A stretch of 56,534 bases of DNA, from NCBI GenBank assembly GCA_032718475.1, contig JAUCBJ010008539.1, forward strand, positions 1-56,534, given 5' to 3'. Shown in pieces: positions 26,880-40,236 of the stretch. The stretch is from Nemertoderma westbladi (taxonomy: Eukaryota; Xenacoelomorpha; Nemertodermatida; Nemertodermatidae). The notes beneath the pieces are model-generated. The model was not told the DNA's origin and did not search any database. It was given only the letters and a program-made list of their open reading frames with translations. The stretch's first letter is position 1. Each line of letters starts with the position of its first letter. Both the position numbers and the translations under genes were made by a program.

Positions 26880-29800
26880 ATGCCTCCCAGCCCAGTCAAC
26901 CAATCACATTCCGACGCCTCCCAGCCCAGTCAACCAATCACATTCCGACGCCTCCCAGCCCAGTCAACCAATCACATTCCGACGCCTCCCAGCCCAGTAA
27001 ACCAATCACATTCCGACGCCACCCAGCCCAGTCAACCAATCACATTCCGACGCCTCCCAGCCAACCAATCACATTCCGACTCCTCCCAGCCCAGCCAACC
27101 AATCACATTCCGACGCCTTCCAGCCCAGTCAACCAATCACATTCCGACACCTCCCAGTCAACCAATCACATTCCGATGCCTCCCAGCCCAGTCAACCAAT
27201 CACATTCCGACGCCTCCCAGCCCAGTCAACCAATCACATTCTGACGCCTCCCAGCCCAGTCAACCAATCACATTCCGACGCCTCCCAGCCCAGTCAACCA
27301 ATCACATTCCGACGCCTCCCAGCCCAGTCAACCAATCACATTCTGACGCCTCCCAGCCCAGTCAACCAATCACATTCCGACGCCACCCAGCCCAGTCAAC
27401 CAATCACATTCCGACGCCTTCCAGCCCAGTCAACCAATCACATTCCGACGCCTTCCAGCCCAGTCAACCAATCACATTCCGACACCTCCCAGTCAACCAA
27501 TCACATTCCGATGCCTCCCAGCCCAGTCAACCAATCACATTCCGACGCCTCCCAGCCCAGTCAACCAATCACATTCTGACGCCTCCCAGCCCAGTCAACC
27601 AATCACATTCCGACGCCTTCCAGCCCAGTCAACCAATCACATTCCGACACCTCCCAGTCAACCAATCACATTCCGATGCCTCCCAGCCCAGTCAACCAAT
27701 CACATTCCGATGCCTCCCAGCCCAGTCAACCAATCACATTCCGACGCCTCCCAGCCCAGTCAACCAATCACATTCCGACGCCTCCCAGCCCAGTCAACCA
27801 ATCACATTCCGATGCCTCCCAGCCCAGTCAACCAATCACATTCCGACGCCTCCCAGCCCAGTCAACCAATCACATTCCGACGCCTCCCAGCCCAGTCAAC
27901 CAATCACATTCCGATGCCTCCCAGCCCAGTCAACCAATCACATTCCGACGCCTCCCAGCCCAGTCAACCAATCACATTCCGACGCCTCCCAGCCCAGTCA
28001 ACCAATCACATTCCGACGCCTCCCAGCCCAGTCAACCAATCACATTCCGACGCCACCCAGCCCAGTCAACCAATCACATTCCGACGCCTCCCAGCCAACC
28101 AATCACATTCCGACTCCTCCCAGCCCAGTCAACCAATCACATTCCGACGCCTCCCAGCCCATTCAACCAATCACATTCCGACGCCTCCCAGCCAACCAAT
28201 CACATTCCGACGCCTTCCAGCCCAGTCAACCAATCACATTCCGACACCTCCCAGTCAACCAATCACATTCCGATGCCTCCCAGCCCAGTCAACCAATCAC
28301 ATTCCGACGCCTCCCAGCCCAGTCAACCAATCACATTCTGACGCCTCCCAGCCCAGTCAACCAATCACATTCCGACGCCTCCCAGCCCAGTCAACCAATC
28401 ACATTCCGACGCCTCCCAGCCCAGTCAACCAATCACATTCTGACGCCTCCCAGCCCAGTCAACCAATCACATTCCGACGCCACCCAGCCCAGTCAACCAA
28501 TCACATTCCGACGCCTCCCAGCCAACCAATCACATTCCGACGCCTTCCAGCCCAGTCAACCAATCACATTCCGACACCTCCCAGTCAACCAATCACATTC
28601 CGACGCCTCCCAGCCAACCAATCACATTCCGACTCCTCCCAGCCCAGTCAACCAATCACATTCCGACGCCTCCCAGCCCATTCAACCAATCACATTCCGA
28701 CGCCTCCCAGCCAACCAATCACATTCCGACTCCTCCCAGCCCAGTCAACCAATCACATTCCGACGCCTCCCAGCCCATTCAACCAATCACATTCCGACGC
28801 CTCCCAGTCAACCAATTACATTCCGACGCCTCCCAGCCCACTCAACCAATCACATTCCGACGCCTCCCAGTCAACCAATCACATTCCGATGCCTCCCAGC
28901 CCAGTCAACCAATCACATTCCGACGCCTCCCAGCCCAGTCAACCAATCACATTCCGACGCCTCCCAGCCCAGTCAACCAATCACATTCCGACGCCTCCCA
29001 GCCCAGTCAACCAATCACATTCTGACGCCTCCCAGCCCAGTCAACCAATCACATTCCGACGCCTCCCAGCCAACCAATCACATTCCGACGCCTTCCAGCC
29101 CAGTCAACCAATCACATTCCGACGCCTCCCAGTCCCGTCAACCAATCACATTCTGACGCCTCCCAGCCCAGTCAACCAATCACATTCCGATGCCTCCCAG
29201 CCCAGTCAACCAATCACATTCTGACGCCTCCCAGCCCAGTCAACCAATCACATTCCGACGCCTCCCAGCCCAGTCAACCAATCACATTCCGACGCCTCCC
29301 AGCCCAGTCAACCAATCACATTCCGACGCCTCCCAGCCCAGTCAACCAATCACATTCCGACGCATCCCAGCCCAGTCAACCAATCACATTCCGACGCCTC
29401 CCAGCCCAGTCAACCAATCACATTCTGACGCCTCCCAGCCCAGTCAACCAATCACATTCCGACGCCTCCCAGCCAACCAATCACATTCCGACGCCTTCCA
29501 GCCCAGTCAACCAATCACATTCCGACGCCTCCCAGCCCAGTCAACCAATCACATTCTGACGCCTCCCAGCCCAGTCAACCAATCACATTCCGACGCCTCC
29601 CAGCCCAGTCAACCAATCACATTCCGACGCCTCCCAGCCCAGTCAACCAATCACATTCCGACGCCTCCCTGTCAACCAATCACATTCCGACGCCACCCAG
29701 CCCAGTCAACCAATCACATTCCGACGCCTCCCAGCCAACCAATCACATTCCGACTCCTCCCAGCCCAGTCAACCAATCACATTCCGACGCCTCCCAGCCC

Positions 29801-32800
29801 ATTCAACCAATCACATTCCGACGCCTCCCAGCCAACCAATCACATTCCGACTCCTCCCAGCCCAGTCAACCAATCACATTCCGACGCCTCCCAGCCCATT
29901 CAACCAATCACATTCCGACGCCTCCCAGTCAACCAATTACATTCCGACGCCTCCCAGCCCACTCAACCAATCACATTCCGACGCCTCCCAGTCAACCAAT
30001 CACATTCCGACGCCTCCCAGCCCAGTCAACCAATCACATTCCGACGCCTCCCAGCCAACCAATCACATTCCGACGCCACCCAGCCCAGTCAACCAATCAC
30101 ATTCCGACGCCTCCCAGCCCAGTCAACCAATCACATTCCGACGCCTCCCAGCCCAGTCAACCAATCACATTCCGACGCCTCCCAGTCAACCAATCACATT
30201 CCGACGCCTCCCAGCCCAGTCAAACAATCACATTCCGACGCCACCCAGCCCAGTCAACCAATCACATTCCGACGCCTCCCAGTCAACCAATCACATTCTG
30301 ACGCCTCCCAGCCCAGTCAACCAATCACATTCCGACGCCTCCCAGCCCACTCAACCAATCACATTCCGACGCCTCCCAGTCAACCAATCACATTCCGACG
30401 CCTCCCAGCCCAGTCAACCAATCACATTCCGACGCCTCCCAGCCCAGTCAACCAATCACATTCCGACGCCTCCCAGCCCAGTCAACCAATCACATTCCGA
30501 CGCCTCCCAGTCAACCAATCACATTCCGACGCCTCCCAGCCCAGTCAAACAATCACATTCCGACGCCACCCAGCCCAGTCAACCAATCACATTCCGACGC
30601 CTCCCAGTCAACCAATCACATTCTGACGCCTCCCAGCCCAGTCAACCAATCACATTCCGACGCCTCCCAGCCCAGTCAACCAATCACATTCTGACGCCTC
30701 CCAGCCCAGTCAACCAATCACATTCCGACGCCTCCCAGCCCAGTCAACCAATCACATTCTGACGCCTCCCAGCCCAGTCAACCAATCACATTCCGACGCC
30801 TCCCAGCCCAGTCAACCAATCACATTCCGATGCCTCCCAGCCCAGTCAACCAATCACATTCCGACGCCTCCCAGCCCAGTCAACCAATCACATTCCGACG
30901 CCTCCCAGCCCAGTCAACCAATCACATTCCGACGCCTCCCAGCCCAGTCAACCAATCACATTCCGACGCCACCCAGCCCAGTCAACCAATCACATTCCGA
31001 CGCCTCCCAGCCAACCAATCACATTCCGACTCCTCCCAGCCCAGTCAACCAATCACATTCCGACGCCTCCCAGCCCATTCAACCAATCACATTCCGACGC
31101 CTCCCAGCCAACCAATCACATTCCGACGCCTTCCAGCCCAGTCAACCAATCACATTCCGACACCTCCCAGTCAACCAATCACATTCCGATGCCTCCCAGC
31201 CCAGTCAACCAATCACATTCCGACGCCTCCCAGCCCAGTCAACCAATCACATTCTGACGCCTCCCAGCCCAGTCAACCAATCACATTCCGACGCCTCCCA
31301 GCCCAGTCAACCAATCACATTCCGACGCCTCCCAGCCCAGTCAACCAATCACATTCTGACGCCTCCCAGCCCAGTCAACCAATCACATTCCGACGCCACC
31401 CAGCCCAGTCAACCAATCACATTCCGACGCCTCCCAGCCAACCAATCACATTCCGACGCCTTCCAGCCCAGTCAACCAATCACATTCCGACACCTCCCAG
31501 TCAACCAATCACATTCCGATGCCTCCCAGCCCAGTCAACCAATCACATTCCGACGCCTCCCAGCCCAGTCAACCAATCACATTCTGACGCCTCCCAGCCC
31601 AGTCAACCAATCACATTCCGATGCCTTCCAGCCCAGTCAACCAATCACATTCCGACACCTCCCAGTCAACCAATCACATTCCGATGCCTCCCAGCCCAGT
31701 CAACCAATCACATTCCGATGCCTCCCAGCCCAGTCAACCAATCACATTCCGACGCCTCCCAGCCCAGTCAACCAATCACATTCCGACGCCTCCCAGCCCA
31801 GTCAACCAATCACATTCCGATGCCTCCCAGCCCAGTCAACCAATCACATTCCGACGCCTCCCAGCCCAGTCAACCAATCACATTCCGACGCCTCCCAGCC
31901 CAGTCAACCAATCACATTCCGATGCCTCCCAGCCCAGTCAACCAATCACATTCCGACGCCTCCCAGCCCAGTCAACCAATCACATTCCGACGCCTCCCAG
32001 CCCAGTCAACCAATCACATTCCGACGCCTCCCAGCCCAGTCAACCAATCACATTCCGACGCCACCCAGCCCAGTCAACCAATCACATTCCGACGCCTCCC
32101 AGCCAACCAATCACATTCCGACTCCTCCCAGCCCAGTCAACCAATCACATTCCGACGCCTCCCAGCCCATTCAACCAATCACATTCCGACGCCTCCCAGC
32201 CAACCAATCACATTCCGACGCCTTCCAGCCCAGTCAACCAATCACATTCCGACACCTCCCAGTCAACCAATCACATTCCGATGCCTCCCAGCCCAGTCAA
32301 CCAATCACATTCCGACGCCTCCCAGCCCAGTCAACCAATCACATTCTGACGCCTCCCAGCCCAGTCAACCAATCACATTCCGATGCCTCCCAGCCCAGTC
32401 AACCAATCACATTCCGACGCCTCCCAGCCCAGTCAACCAATCACATTCTGACGCCTCCCAGCCCAGTCAACCAATCACATTCCGACGCCACCCAGCCCAG
32501 TCAACCAATCACATTCCGACGCCTCCCAGCCAACCAATCACATTCCGACGCCTTCCAGCCCAGTCAACCAATCACATTCCGACACCTCCCAGTCAACCAA
32601 TCACATTCCGATGCCTCCCAGCCCAGTCAACCAATCACATTCCGACGCCTCCCAGCCCAGTCAACCAATCACATTCTGACGCCTCCCAGCCCAGTCAACC
32701 AATCACATTCCGACGCCTTCCAGCCCAGTCAACCAATCACATTCCGACACCTCCCAGTCAACCAATCACATTCCGATGCCTCCCAGCCCAGTCAACCAAT

Positions 32801-34379
32801 CACATTCCGACGCCTCCCAGCCCAGTCAACCAATCACATTCTGACGCCTCCCAGCCCAGTCAACCAATCACATTCCGACGCCTCCCAGCCCAGTCAACCA
32901 ATCACATTCCGACGCCTCCCAGCCCAGTCAACCAATCACATTCTGACGCCACCCAGCCCAGTCAACCAATCACATTCCGACGCCTTCCAGCCCAGTCAAC
33001 CAATCACATTCCGACACCTCCCAGTCAACCAATCACATTCCGATGCCTCCCAGCCCAGTCAACCAATCACATTCCGACGCCTCCCAGCCCAGTCAACCAA
33101 TCACATTCCGACACCTCCCAGTCAACCAATCACATTCCGATGCCTCCCAGCCCAGTCAACCAATCACATTCCGACGCCTCCCAGCCCAGTCAACCAATCA
33201 CATTCTGACGCCTCCCAGCCCAGTCAACCAATCACATTCCGACGCCACCCAGCCCAGTCAACCAATCACATTCCGACGCCTCCCAGCCAACCAATCACAT
33301 TCCGACTCCTCCCAGCCCAGTCAACCAATCACATTCCGACGCCTCCCAGCCCATTCAACCAATCACATTCCGACGCCTCCCAGCCAACCAATCACATTCC
33401 GACGCCTTCCAGCCCAGTCAACCAATCACATTCCGACACCTCCCAGTCAACCAATCACATTCCGATGCCTCCCAGCCCAGTCAACCAATCACATTCCGAC
33501 GCCTCCCAGCCCAGTCAACCATTCACATTCCGACGCCTCCCAGTCAACCAATCACATTCCGACGCCTCCCAGTCAACCAATCACATTCCGACGCCTCCCA
33601 GCCCAGTCAACCAATCACATTCTGACGCCTCCCAACCCAGTCAACCAATCACATTCCGACGCCTCCCAGCCCAGTCAACCAATCACATTCCGACGCCTCC
33701 CAGCCCAGTCAACCAATCACATTCCGACGCCTCCCAGCCCAGTCAACCAATCACATTCCGACGCCTCCCAGCCCAGTCAACCAATCACATTCTGACGCCT
33801 CCCAGCCCAGTCAACCAATCACATTCCGACGCCTCCCAGTCAACCAATCACATTCCGATGCCTCCCAGCCCAGTCAACCAATCACATTCCGACGCCTCCC
33901 AGCCCAGTCAACCAATCACATTCCGACGCCTCCCAGCCCAGTCAACCAATCACATTCCGACGCCTCCCAGCCCAATCAACCAATCACATTCTGACGCCTC
34001 CCAGCCCAGTCAACCAATCACATTCCGACGCCTCCCAGCCCAGTCAACCAATCACATTCTGACGCCTCCCAGCCCAGTCAACCAATCACATTCCGACGCC
34101 ACCCAGCCCAGTCAACCAATCACATTCCGACGCCTCCCAGCCAACCAATCACATTCCGACTCCTCCCAGCCCAGTCAACCAATCACATTCCGACGCCTCC
34201 CAGCCCATTCAACCAATCACATTCCGACGCCTCCCAGCCAACCAATCACATTCCGACGCCTTCCAGCCCAGTCAACCAATCACATTCCGACACCTCCCAG
34301 TCCCGTCAACCAATCACATTCCGACGCCTCCCAGCCCAGTCAACCAATCACATTCCGGCGCCTCCCAGCCCAGTCAACC

Positions 34380-37300
34380 AATCACATTCTGACGCCTCCC
34401 AGTCAACCAATTACATTCCGACGCCTCCCAGTCAACCAATCACATTCTGATGCCTCCCTGTCAACCAATCACATTCCGACGCCTCCCAGCCCAGTCAACC
34501 AATCACATTCCGACGCCTCCCTGTCAACCAATCATATTCCGACGCCTCCCTGTCAACCAATCACATTCTGATGCCTCCCAGTCCAGTCAACCAATCACAT
34601 TCCGACGCCTCCCTGTCAACCAATCACATTCCGACGCCTCCCAGTCAACCAATTACATTCCGACGCCTCCCAGCCCACTCAACCAATCACATTCCGACGC
34701 CTCCCAGTCAACCAATCACATTCCGACGCCTCCCAGCCCAGTCAACCAATCATATTCCGACGCCTCCCAGCCCAGTCAACCAATCACATTCTGACGCCTC
34801 CCAGCCCAGTCAACCAATCACATTCCGACGCCTCCCAGCCCAGTCAACCAATCACATTCCGACGCCTCCCAGCCCAGTCAACCAATCATATTCCGACGCC
34901 TCCCAGCCCAGTCAACCAATCACATTCCGACGCCTCCCAGCCCAGTCAACCAATCATATTCCGACGCCTCCCAGCCCAGTCAACCAATCACATTCTGACG
35001 CCTCCCAGCCCAGTCAACCAATTACATTCCGACGCCTCCCAGCCCACTCAACCAATCACATTCCGACGCCTCCCAGTCAACCAATCACATTCCGACGCCT
35101 CCCAGCCCAGTCAACCAATCACATTCCGACGCCTCCCAGCCCAGTCAACCAATCACATTCCGACGCCTCCCAGCCCAGTCAACCAATCACATTCCAACGC
35201 CTCCCAGGCCAGTCAACCAATCACATTCCGACGCCACCCAGCCCAGTCAACCAATCACATTCCGACGCCTCCCAGCCCAGTCAACCAATCACATTCCGAC
35301 GCCTCCCAGCCCAGTCAACCAATCACATTCCGACGCCTCCCAGTCAATCAATCACATTCCGACGCCTTCCAGCCCAGTCAACCAATCACATTCCGACGCC
35401 TCCCAGCCCAGTCAACCAATCACATTCCGATGCCTCCCAGTCAATCGATCACATTCCGACGCCTTCCAACCCAGTCAACCGATCACATTCCGACGCCTCC
35501 CAGCCCAGTCAACTGATCACATTCCGACGCCTCCCAGCCCAGTCAACCAATCACATTCCGACGCCTCCCAGCCAACCAATCACATTCCGACGCCTCCCAG
35601 CCCAGTCAACCAATCACATTCCGACGCCTCCCAGCCCAGTCAACCAATTACATTCTGACGCCTCCCAGCCCAGTCAACCAATTACATTCCGACGCCTCCC
35701 AGCCCAGTCAACCAATCACATTCCGACGCCACCCAGCCCAGTCAACCAATCACATTCCGACGCCTCCCAGCCAACCAATCACATTCCGACGCCTCCCTGT
35801 CAACCAATCATATTCCGACGCCTCCCTGTCAACCAATCACATTCCGACTCCTCCCAGCCCAGTCAACCAATCACATTCCGACGCCTCCCAGCCCAGTCAA
35901 CCAATCACATTCCGGCGCCTCCCGGCCCAGTCAACCAATCACATTCTGACGCCTCCCAGTCAACCAATTACATTCCGATGCCTCCCAGTCAACCAATCAC
36001 ATTCCGACGCCTCCCAGCCCAGTCAACCAATTACATTCTGACGCCTCCCAGCCCAGTCAACCAATTACATTCCGACGCCTCCCAGCCCAGTCAACCAATC
36101 ACATTCCGACGCCACCCAGCCCAGTCAACCAATCACATTCCGACGCCTCCCAGCCAACCAATCACATTCCGACTCCTCCCAGCCCAGTCAACCAATCACA
36201 TTCCGACGCCTCCCAGCCCAGTCAACCAATCACATTCCGACGCCACCCAGCCCAGTCAACCAATCACATTCCGACGCCTCCCAGTCAACCAATCACATTC
36301 CGACGCCTCCCTGCCCAGTCACCCAATCACATTCCGACGCCTCCCAGCCCAGTCAACCAATCACATTCCGACGCCTCCCAGCCCAGTCAACCAATCACAT
36401 TCCGACGCCACCCAGCCCAGTCAACCAATCACATTCCGACGCCTCCCAGCCAACCAATCACATTCCGACTCCTTCCAGCCCAGTCAACCAATCACATTCC
36501 GACGCCTCCCAGCCCAGTCAACCAATCACATTCCGGCGCCTCCCGGCCCAGTCAACCAATCACATTCTGACGCCTCCCAGCCCAGTCAACCAATCACATT
36601 CCGACGCCTCCCAGCCCAGTCAACCAATCACATTCCGACACCTCCCAGTCAACCAATTACATTCCGATGCCTCCCAGTCAACCAATCACATTCTGATGCC
36701 TCCCTGTCAACCAATCACATTCCGACGCCTCCCAGCCCAGTCAACCAATCACATTCCGACGCCTCCCTGTCAACCAATCATATTCCGACGCCTCCCTGTC
36801 AACCAATCACATTCTGATGCCTCCCAGTCCAGTCAACCAATCACATTCCGACGCCTCCCTGTCAACCAATCACATTCCGACGCCTCCCAGTCAACCAATT
36901 ACATTCCGACGCCTCCCAGCCCACTCAACCAATCACATTCCGACGCCTCCCAGTCAACCAATCACATTCCGACGCCTCCCAACCCAGTCAACCAATCACA
37001 TTCCGACGCCTCCCAGCCCAGTCAACCAATCACATTCCGACGCCTCCCAGCCCAGTCAACCAATCACATTCCGACGCCTCCCAGTCAACCAATCACATTC
37101 CGACGCCTCCCAGCCCAGTCAAACAATCACATTCCGACGCCTCCCAGCCCAGTCAACCAATCACATTCTGACGCCTCCCAGCCCAGTCAACCAATCACAT
37201 TCCGACACCTCCCAGCCCAGTCAACCAATCACATTCTGACGCCTCCCAGCCCACTCAACCAATCACATTCCGACGCCTCCCAGTCAACCAATCACATTCC

Positions 37301-39000
37301 GATGCCTCCCAGCCCAGTCAACCAATCACATTCCGACGCCTCCCAGCCCAGTCAACCAATCACATTCTGACGCCTCCCAGCCCAGTCAACCAATCACATT
37401 CCGACGCCTCCCAGCCCAGTCAACCAATCACATTCCGACGCCTCCCAGTCAACCAATCACATTCCGACGCCTCCCAGCCCAGTCAACCAATCACATTCCG
37501 ACGCCTCCCAGCCCAGTCAACCAATCACATTCCTACGCCTCCCAGCCCAGTCAACCAATCACATTCCGACGCCTCCCAGTCAATCAATCACATTCCGACG
37601 CCTTCCAGCCCAGTCAACCAATCACATTCCGACGCCTCCCAGCCCAGTCAACCAATCACATTCCGATGCCTCCCAGTCAATCGATCACATTCTGACGCCT
37701 TCCAACCCAGTCAACCGATCACATTCCGACGCCTCCCAGCCCAGTCAACTGATCACATTCCGACGCCTCCCAGCCCAGTCAACCAATCACATTCTGACGC
37801 CTCCCAGTCAACCAATCACATTCCGACGCCTCCCTGCCAAGTCACCCAATCACATTCCGACGCCTCCCAGCCCAGTCAACCAGTCACATTCCGACGCCTC
37901 CCAGTCAACCAATCACATTCCGACGCCTCCCTGCCCAGTCACCCAATCACATTCCGACGCCTCCCAGCCCAGTCAACCAATCACATTTCGACGCCTCCCA
38001 GCCCAGTCAACCAATCACATTCCGACGCCTCCCAGCCAACCAATCACATTCCGACGCCTCCCAGCCCAGTCAACCAATCACATTCCGACGCCTCCCAGCC
38101 CAGTCAACCAATTACATTCTGACGCCACCCAGCCCAGTCAACCAATCACATTCCGACGCCTCCCTGCCCAGTCACCCAATCACATTCCGACGCCTCCCAG
38201 CCCAGTCAACCAATCACATTCCGACGCCACCCAGCCCAGTCAACCAATCACATTCCGACGCCTCCCAGCCAACCAATCACATTCCGACTCCTCCCAGCCC
38301 AGTCAACCAATCACATTCCGACGCCTCCCAGCCCATTCAACCAATCACATTCCGACGCCTCCCAGCCAACCAATCACATTCCGACGCCTTCCAGCCCAGT
38401 CAACCAATCACATTCCGACACCTCCCAGTCCCGTCAACCAATCACATTCCGACGCCTCCCAGCCCAGTCAACCAATCACATTCCGGCGCCTCCCAGCCCA
38501 GTCAACCAATCACATTCTGACGCCTCCCAGTCAACCAATTACATTCCGACGCCTCCCAGTCAACCAATCACATTCTGATGCCTCCCTGTCAACCAATCAC
38601 ATTCCGACGCCTCCCAGCCCAGTCAACCAATCACATTCCGACGCCTCCCTGTCAACCAATCATATTCCGACGCCTCCCTGTCAACCAATCACATTCTGAT
38701 GCCTCCCAGTCCAGTCAACCAATCACATTCCGACGCCTCCCTGTCAATCAATCACATTCCGACGCCTCCCAGTCAACCAATTACATTCCGACGCCTCCCA
38801 GCCCACTCAACCAATCACATTCCGACGCCTCCCAGTCAACCAATCACATTCCGACGCCTCCCAGCCCAGTCAACCAATCACATTCTGACGCCTCCCAGCC
38901 CAGTCAACCAATCACATTCCGACGCCTCCCAGCCCAGTCAACCAATCACATTCCGACGCCTCCCAGTCAACCAATCACATTCCGACGCCTCCCAGCCCAG
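34380..39000 (+). repeat. Dispersed higher-order block marked by CCCTGTC monomers
   Basis: A multi-monomer block begins with ATTCTGATGCCTCCCTGTC and contains CAATCATATTCC and CCCAGTCCAGTC variants in fixed order. It occurs here with markers at 34450, 36696 and 38578 (steps 2,246 and 1,882 bp). The same block is at 18759 (short), 19006 and 21736. A related form is near 7.6-7.7 kb. The order of about ten variant monomers is kept, so these are copies of one ancestral block spread within the array. Confidence 0.75.
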
Positions 39001-40236
39001 TCAAACAATCACATTCCGACGCCTCCCAGCCCACTCAACCAATCACATTCCGACGCCTCCCAGCCCAGTCAACCAATCACATTCCGACGCCTCCCAGCCC
39101 AGTCAACCAATCACATTCCGACGCCTCCCAGCCCAGTCAACCAATCACATTCCGACACCTCCCAGTCCCGTCAACCAATCACATTCTGACGCCTCCCAGC
39201 CCAGTCAACCAATCACATTCCGACGCCTCCCAGCCCAGTCAACCAATCACATTCCGACACCTCCCAGCCCAGTCAACCAATCACATTCTGACGCCTCCCA
39301 GCCCAGTCAACCAATCACATTCCGACGCCTCCCAGCCCAGTCAACCAATCACATTCCGACACCTCCCAGCCCAGTCAACCAATCACATTCTGACGCCTCC
39401 CAGCCCACTCAACCAATCACATTCCGACGCCTCCCAGTCAACCAATCACATTCCGATGCCTCCCAGCCCAGTCAACCAATCACATTCCGACGCCTCCCAG
39501 CCCAGTCAACCAATCACATTCCGACGCCTCCCAGTCAACCAATCACATTCCGACGCCTCCCAGCCCAGTCAACCAATCACATTCCGACACCTCCCAGCCC
39601 AGTCAACCAATCACATTCTGACGCCTCCCAGCCCACTCAACCAATCACATTCCGACGCCTCCCAGCCCAGTCAACCAATCACATTCTGACGCCTCCCAGC
39701 CCAGTCAACCAATCACATTCCGACGCCTCCCAGCCCAGTCAACCAATCACATTCCGACACCTCCCAGCCCAGTCAACCAATCACATTCTGACGCCTCCCA
39801 GCCCACTCAACCAATCACATTCCGACGCCTCCCAGTCAACCAATCACATTCCGATGCCTCCCAGCCCAGTCAACCAATCACATTCCGACGCCTCCCAGCC
39901 CAGTCAACCAATCACATTCTGACGCCTCCCAGCCCAGTCAACCAATCACATTCCGACGCCTCCCAGCCCAGTCAACCAATCACATTCCGACGCCTCCCAG
40001 TCAACCAATCACATTCCGACGCCTCCCAGCCCAGTCAACCAATCACATTCCGACGCCTCCCAGCCCAGTCAACCAATCACATTCAGACGCCTCCCCGTCA
40101 ACCAATCACATTCTGATGCCTCCCAGTCAACCAATCACATTCCGACGCCTCCCAGCGCAGTCAACCAATCACATTCCGACGCCTCCCAGCCCAGTCAACC
40201 AATCACATTCCGACACCTCCCAGTCAACCAATCACA

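Larger units (their letters stand above)
5437..40236 (+). repeat. 34.8-kb satellite array, 34-bp monomer (29-bp variants), about 1,050 copies
   Basis: Continuous head-to-tail array with no unrelated insert. A standard 34-bp monomer is 5762-5795. Its parts in order are CGACGCCTC, two adjacent CCCAG pentamers, then TCAACCAATCACATTC. A 29-bp form (example 5471-5499) lacks one CCCAG, and a second 29-bp form (example 6297-6325) reads CAGCCAACC. Recurrent variants include TTCTGACG, CCGATGCC, CCGACACC, GCCACCC, GCCTTCC, CCCTGTC and CAATTACA. Since 34 is not divisible by 3 and the unit has no plus-strand stop in any frame, all frames read the same 34-residue periodic peptide. I interpret this as non-coding satellite. 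The last unit decays at 40211-40236. No flanking target duplication is visible. Confidence 0.97.

Noticed and set aside
5437-40236. CRISPR-like array because of short regular repeats
   Set aside because: Monomers abut directly with no unique spacers, and the surroundings are eukaryotic transposons.
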